A stretch of 22,396 nt of DNA, taken from the IMG/VR virus record IMGVR_UViG_3300010885_009767, positions 1 through 22,396 of that record; one strand, given 5' to 3'. Position numbers and translations under genes: made by a program. The stretch comes from a virus. Below the pieces are notes generated by a model that saw only the letters and a list, made by a program, of their open reading frames with translations, was not told the DNA's origin and did no database searches. This document shows positions 20,862 through 22,396 of the stretch, in pieces (the first letter of the stretch is position 1; each line of letters begins with the position of its first letter).

Positions 20862-21242
20862 TCAGTTGTTTAGGTATTCGTCAATTAACTTGATGCATTG
20901 GTCTGTTCCTGTTCCGAAGACTGCTAAGTAGCCAGCCTCGTTGAGCATCTCTAATATCTCAGCCTGTCGCTCTGTATGCTCGTTTGCCTTCATCTGACCG
21001 TCTTTCTTGAACGGGTTGCCCTTCTCTGTCTTTATCTCGATGAAAAGCCCTGAGAAGTCTTTATTTGGCTTTGCGATAAATAAGTCAGGATAGCCACGTA
21101 TAGGATTCATAGCCTTGTGGTTCTTCGATTGGAAGACGCTCATGTACATTCCGGCAGCGAAGTCAAACCGGAAGATGACCTTCGGGTACTTGATGCTCAT
21201 GTAGCGAGCAATCACTCTATAAATCTCGGCTTCGTGCTGCAT
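20862..21242 (-). CDS. VRR-NUC domain nuclease
   Basis: The 126-aa protein is close to a stand-alone VRR-NUC domain of the PD-(D/E)xK fold. Visible catalytic elements are RGYPDLFIA (D53), FIEIKTEKG (E69-x-K71) and HTERQAEIL (Q93), then LNEAGYLAVFGTG leading to a final helix. Phage members cut branched or flap DNA and probably resolve replication or recombination intermediates, much as Holliday-junction resolvases do. It sits in the early region upstream of the replication genes. The ATG start lies inside the end of the preceding gene (26-nt overlap). Confidence 0.88.
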   Translation of the reverse strand: MQHEAEIYRVIARYMSIKYPKVIFRFDFAAGMYMSVFQSKNHKAMNPIRGYPDLFIAKPNKDFSGLFIEIKTEKGNPFKKDGQMKANEHTERQAEILEMLNEAGYLAVFGTGTDQCIKLIDEYLNN

Positions 21243-21606
21243 GGTAGTTGGCGATTAGTTCTTCTCGTGAATTGTTAGCAAGGTAGAGGTAATATTCAGT
21301 CGTGTAGGGAATAGCCGATCTTTGCTGGAAGTTATTCTGCAACTCTTTGATGGTCGATTCAAGGACAAGAGGGATTGCTGTGTTCAGTATCTTAATCCCT
21401 GCCTTCTTCCCGATCTCGTACTGGATGCGCTCCGTCATGCTCGATAGATTGACCTTGAGGCTTTCGGCTATGATGCAAGCTGGAATCTCGCCATTCATCG
21501 CCCACCATCGCCCTATCGCTATCTCTATCCTTACCTCTGCCTCCCGGTAGAATAGCATCTTCTCGGTCTCGTATTGTTCGTGGTAGTGCTTCGCTAAATC
21601 TGTCAT
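21217..21606 (-). CDS. Hypothetical helical phage protein, 129 aa
   Basis: I place the start at ATG 21604-21606 (MTDLAKHYHEQYETEKMLFY); the frame runs 24 codons further up, but that part overlaps the preceding gene and looks like shadow sequence. The protein is helical, with GRWWAMNGEIPACIIAESLK and ERIQYEIGKKAGIKILN in the middle. It could be a small DNA-binding or primosome-like protein, since an inserted helix-turn-helix could lie around ESLKVNLSSMTERI, but this is weak. It overlaps the VRR-NUC gene by 26 nt. Confidence 0.74.
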   Translation of the reverse strand: MTDLAKHYHEQYETEKMLFYREAEVRIEIAIGRWWAMNGEIPACIIAESLKVNLSSMTERIQYEIGKKAGIKILNTAIPLVLESTIKELQNNFQQRSAIPYTTEYYLYLANNSREELIANYHAARSRDL

Positions 21607-21796
21607 GGCTTGTAGGTTTGGTGTAGTATTGTTCGGCATCTTCTTCTGAGCAAGGGAATCTGTCTGCTGAATAGGCAATAATTATCTGCTGCTTTTGCAT
21701 CTCCATAATTATGTCAAATTCTTCACGGCTTATTCGCCCTTGTTTTTCAAACATAATTATATACATGGACTCAACTGCTGTTTGTTTAGTTTCCAT
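21392..21796 (-). CDS. Paralogue of the next upstream gene, reading frame disturbed near its end
   Basis: Translation from ATG 21794-21796 gives METKQTAVESMYIIMFEKQG with EMQKQQIIIAYSADRF and then EEDAEQYYT, closely matching the gene at 21786-22016 (EQDAEQYYTETYGN, stop). Here the frame continues about 75 codons into the next gene as low-quality, Arg/Asp-rich sequence. Inserting one G between 21619 and 21620 would give EQYYTETYKP and a stop at 21603-21605, overlapping the next ATG as ATGA. The native product is therefore probably about 63 aa, and the window carries a 1-nt deletion or a sequencing error. The start overlaps the upstream gene by 11 nt. Its function is unknown. Confidence 0.62.
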   Translation of the reverse strand: METKQTAVESMYIIMFEKQGRISREEFDIIMEMQKQQIIIAYSADRFPCSEEDAEQYYTKPTSHDRFSEALPRTIRDREDAILPGGRGKDRDSDRAMVGDEWRDSSLHHSRKPQGQSIEHDGAHPVRDREEGRD

Positions 21797-22016
21797 AGGT
21801 TTCGGTATAATATTGTTCTGCGTCTTGTTCACTATCCCAATTTTTTGCACCTATCCAATAGGCTTCAATAATCTGCTCCTGTTGCATCGATTTAGCTTGC
21901 TCAAATACCAACTTAACATCGTAAAGTGAATCTATTACATACAAACCATTGGGTTGTCTTTCACTTATCTGCTGAACCAACCACTCTACTGCTGTGACCT
22001 TCGTTTCTTTGCTCAT
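21786..22016 (-). CDS. Small phage protein of the AEQYY type, 76 aa
   Basis: The protein starts MSKETKVTAVEWLVQQISER and contains VFEQAKSMQQEQIIEAYWIG and DAEQYYTETYGN at the end. I recall this pattern (TAVEWL...FEQAK.ME..QI..AY..G......AEQYYNETY) as very frequent in Bacteroidota phages, often in tandem copies, with no known role that I can cite. The ATG overlaps the previous stop as ATGA. Its tandem neighbour (21392-21796) shares the TAVE start, the MQ(K/Q)(Q/E)QII core and the EQYYT end. Confidence 0.84.
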   Translation of the reverse strand: MSKETKVTAVEWLVQQISERQPNGLYVIDSLYDVKLVFEQAKSMQQEQIIEAYWIGAKNWDSEQDAEQYYTETYGN

Positions 22017-22180
22017 TGTTTCTCTTTTTTAAATTGGGTAAACCAATAATCTCTTGCTGCATCAGATTTAGCACCTTCAATAAACATATCTTGCCAATAA
22101 CCACCATCTTGCGGTGGATGATAAGGATACTTACTATATAATAATTTAATAGCAGCTTCTTCAATCGTTTCGTTCTTCAT
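22013..22180 (-). CDS. Small phage protein related to the tandem family, 55 aa
   Basis: The ATG (22178-22180) begins MKNETIEEAAIKLLYSKYPY and the TGA (22013-22015) overlaps the next ATG as ATGA. The middle, WQDMFIEGAKSDAARDYW, has the F-x-x-(G/Q)AK signature seen in the next gene, so it may be a third, more divergent copy. It is absent from longer frames because of its size. A competing 67-aa frame over the same DNA has odd composition and is rejected. Its function is unknown. Confidence 0.82.
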   Translation of the reverse strand: MKNETIEEAAIKLLYSKYPYHPPQDGGYWQDMFIEGAKSDAARDYWFTQFKKEKQ

Positions 22181-22374
22181 TTCTCTTTGGGTTTTAAATT
22201 GTGTATGCGAAGGTTTGTTGCGGGTATAAGTAAGTTAGCTGCAAGCACTACTTTTGTGCTTCGATTAAATTTCTGTGAGGAAAATATTTTAAAAATGCCC
22301 CACCGCACTTTTGTTTTTTCAAAACAATTTGGTTTGGCTTCGTTCAAGGTCAAACCGTTTTTTTGCTTTTTCAT
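22177..22374 (-). CDS. Doubtful 65-aa frame at the right edge
   Basis: An ATG at 22372-22374 (MKKQKNGLTLNEAKPNCFEK) opens a basic frame whose TGA overlaps the next ATG as ATGA. The later part (KVVLAANLLIPATNLRIHN) reads more like translated non-coding or repeat DNA than a folded protein. The DNA here is AT-rich and includes the hairpin at 22331-22356. I keep it only because of the coupled stop. The stretch 22181-22396 otherwise holds nothing I can support. Confidence 0.25.
   Translation of the reverse strand: MKKQKNGLTLNEAKPNCFEKTKVRWGIFKIFSSQKFNRSTKVVLAANLLIPATNLRIHNLKPKEK
22331..22364 (+). terminator. Possible terminator facing right
   Basis: On the plus strand GGTTTG (22331-22336) pairs with CAAACC (22351-22356), with an inner CTT/AAG pairing, followed by G and seven T (22358-22364). 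No plus-strand gene lies to the left, so it may serve antisense transcription or be chance in AT-rich DNA. Confidence 0.3.
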
Positions 22375-22396
22375 AATATTGTTTATCAATTTCGCA

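Noticed and set aside
21961-22164. 67-aa minus-strand frame starting MKKLLLNYYIVSILI
   Set aside because: It is the shadow of the 55-aa gene at 22013-22180, which has better composition and ATGA coupling.

Overview
The window looks like about 22.4 kb of a tailed-phage or prophage genome from a Bacteroidota host. Every gene I can support lies on the minus strand, so transcription runs from the right end to the left. Three things point to Bacteroidota. The promoter-like sequences match the TAnnTTTG -7 element (with a -33 TTG in the best case). Most starts lack a Shine-Dalgarno sequence. Several small proteins resemble families I associate with Bacteroidota phages; that resemblance is from memory, not from a search. 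A long tape measure protein (810 aa) and a predicted frameshifted tail chaperone pair point to a long non-contractile tail (siphovirus), since no sheath gene is seen. No integrase, repressor, lysis gene or major capsid gene lies in the window.

Layout in the direction of transcription. (1) 22.4-19.7 kb, early/accessory block: three short genes of related look (one with a probable 1-nt indel), a helical protein, a VRR-NUC nuclease, two unknown proteins and a small lipoprotein, closed by a terminator. (2) 19.66-19.53 kb, a non-coding element: promoter-like box, two hairpins with complementary loops, and an intrinsic terminator just before the replication genes. (3) 19.5-17.2 kb, replication: a 67-aa protein, an initiator-like protein carrying iterons and an AT-rich tract inside its gene (a lambda-O-like origin candidate), and a DnaB-type helicase. 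(4) 17.2-13.6 kb: small genes joined by ATGA overlaps, then the small and large terminase subunits and small Cys-rich proteins. (5) 13.6-6.2 kb, tail: chaperone with a predicted -1 frameshift, tape measure, two large distal-tail/receptor-type proteins, and a tail-tube-like protein behind its own promoter-like box. (6) 6.2-4.6 kb: a glycosyltransferase and a methyltransferase inserted between tail and head genes. (7) 4.6-0.7 kb, head: a 39-aa Cys-containing peptide, a portal with an embedded CxxCxGxG zinc-like motif, a MuF-like minor head protein, a small overlapping protein and a scaffold-like coiled-coil protein, closed by a terminator. (8) 0.66-0.08 kb: an AT-rich HNH endonuclease, probably a mobile insertion.

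The head genes come after the tail genes, away from the terminase. This is the reverse of the usual terminase-portal-capsid-tail order. Adding to the longer open frames, I found five small genes (39-58 aa) that fill almost every gap and mostly share ATGA stop/start overlaps with their neighbours.

The signals most worth following are the structured RNA at 19.5-19.65 kb, the origin inside the initiator gene, the U_UUU_UUU frameshift site at 13133-13139, and the glycosyltransferase/methyltransferase pair inside the virion operon.
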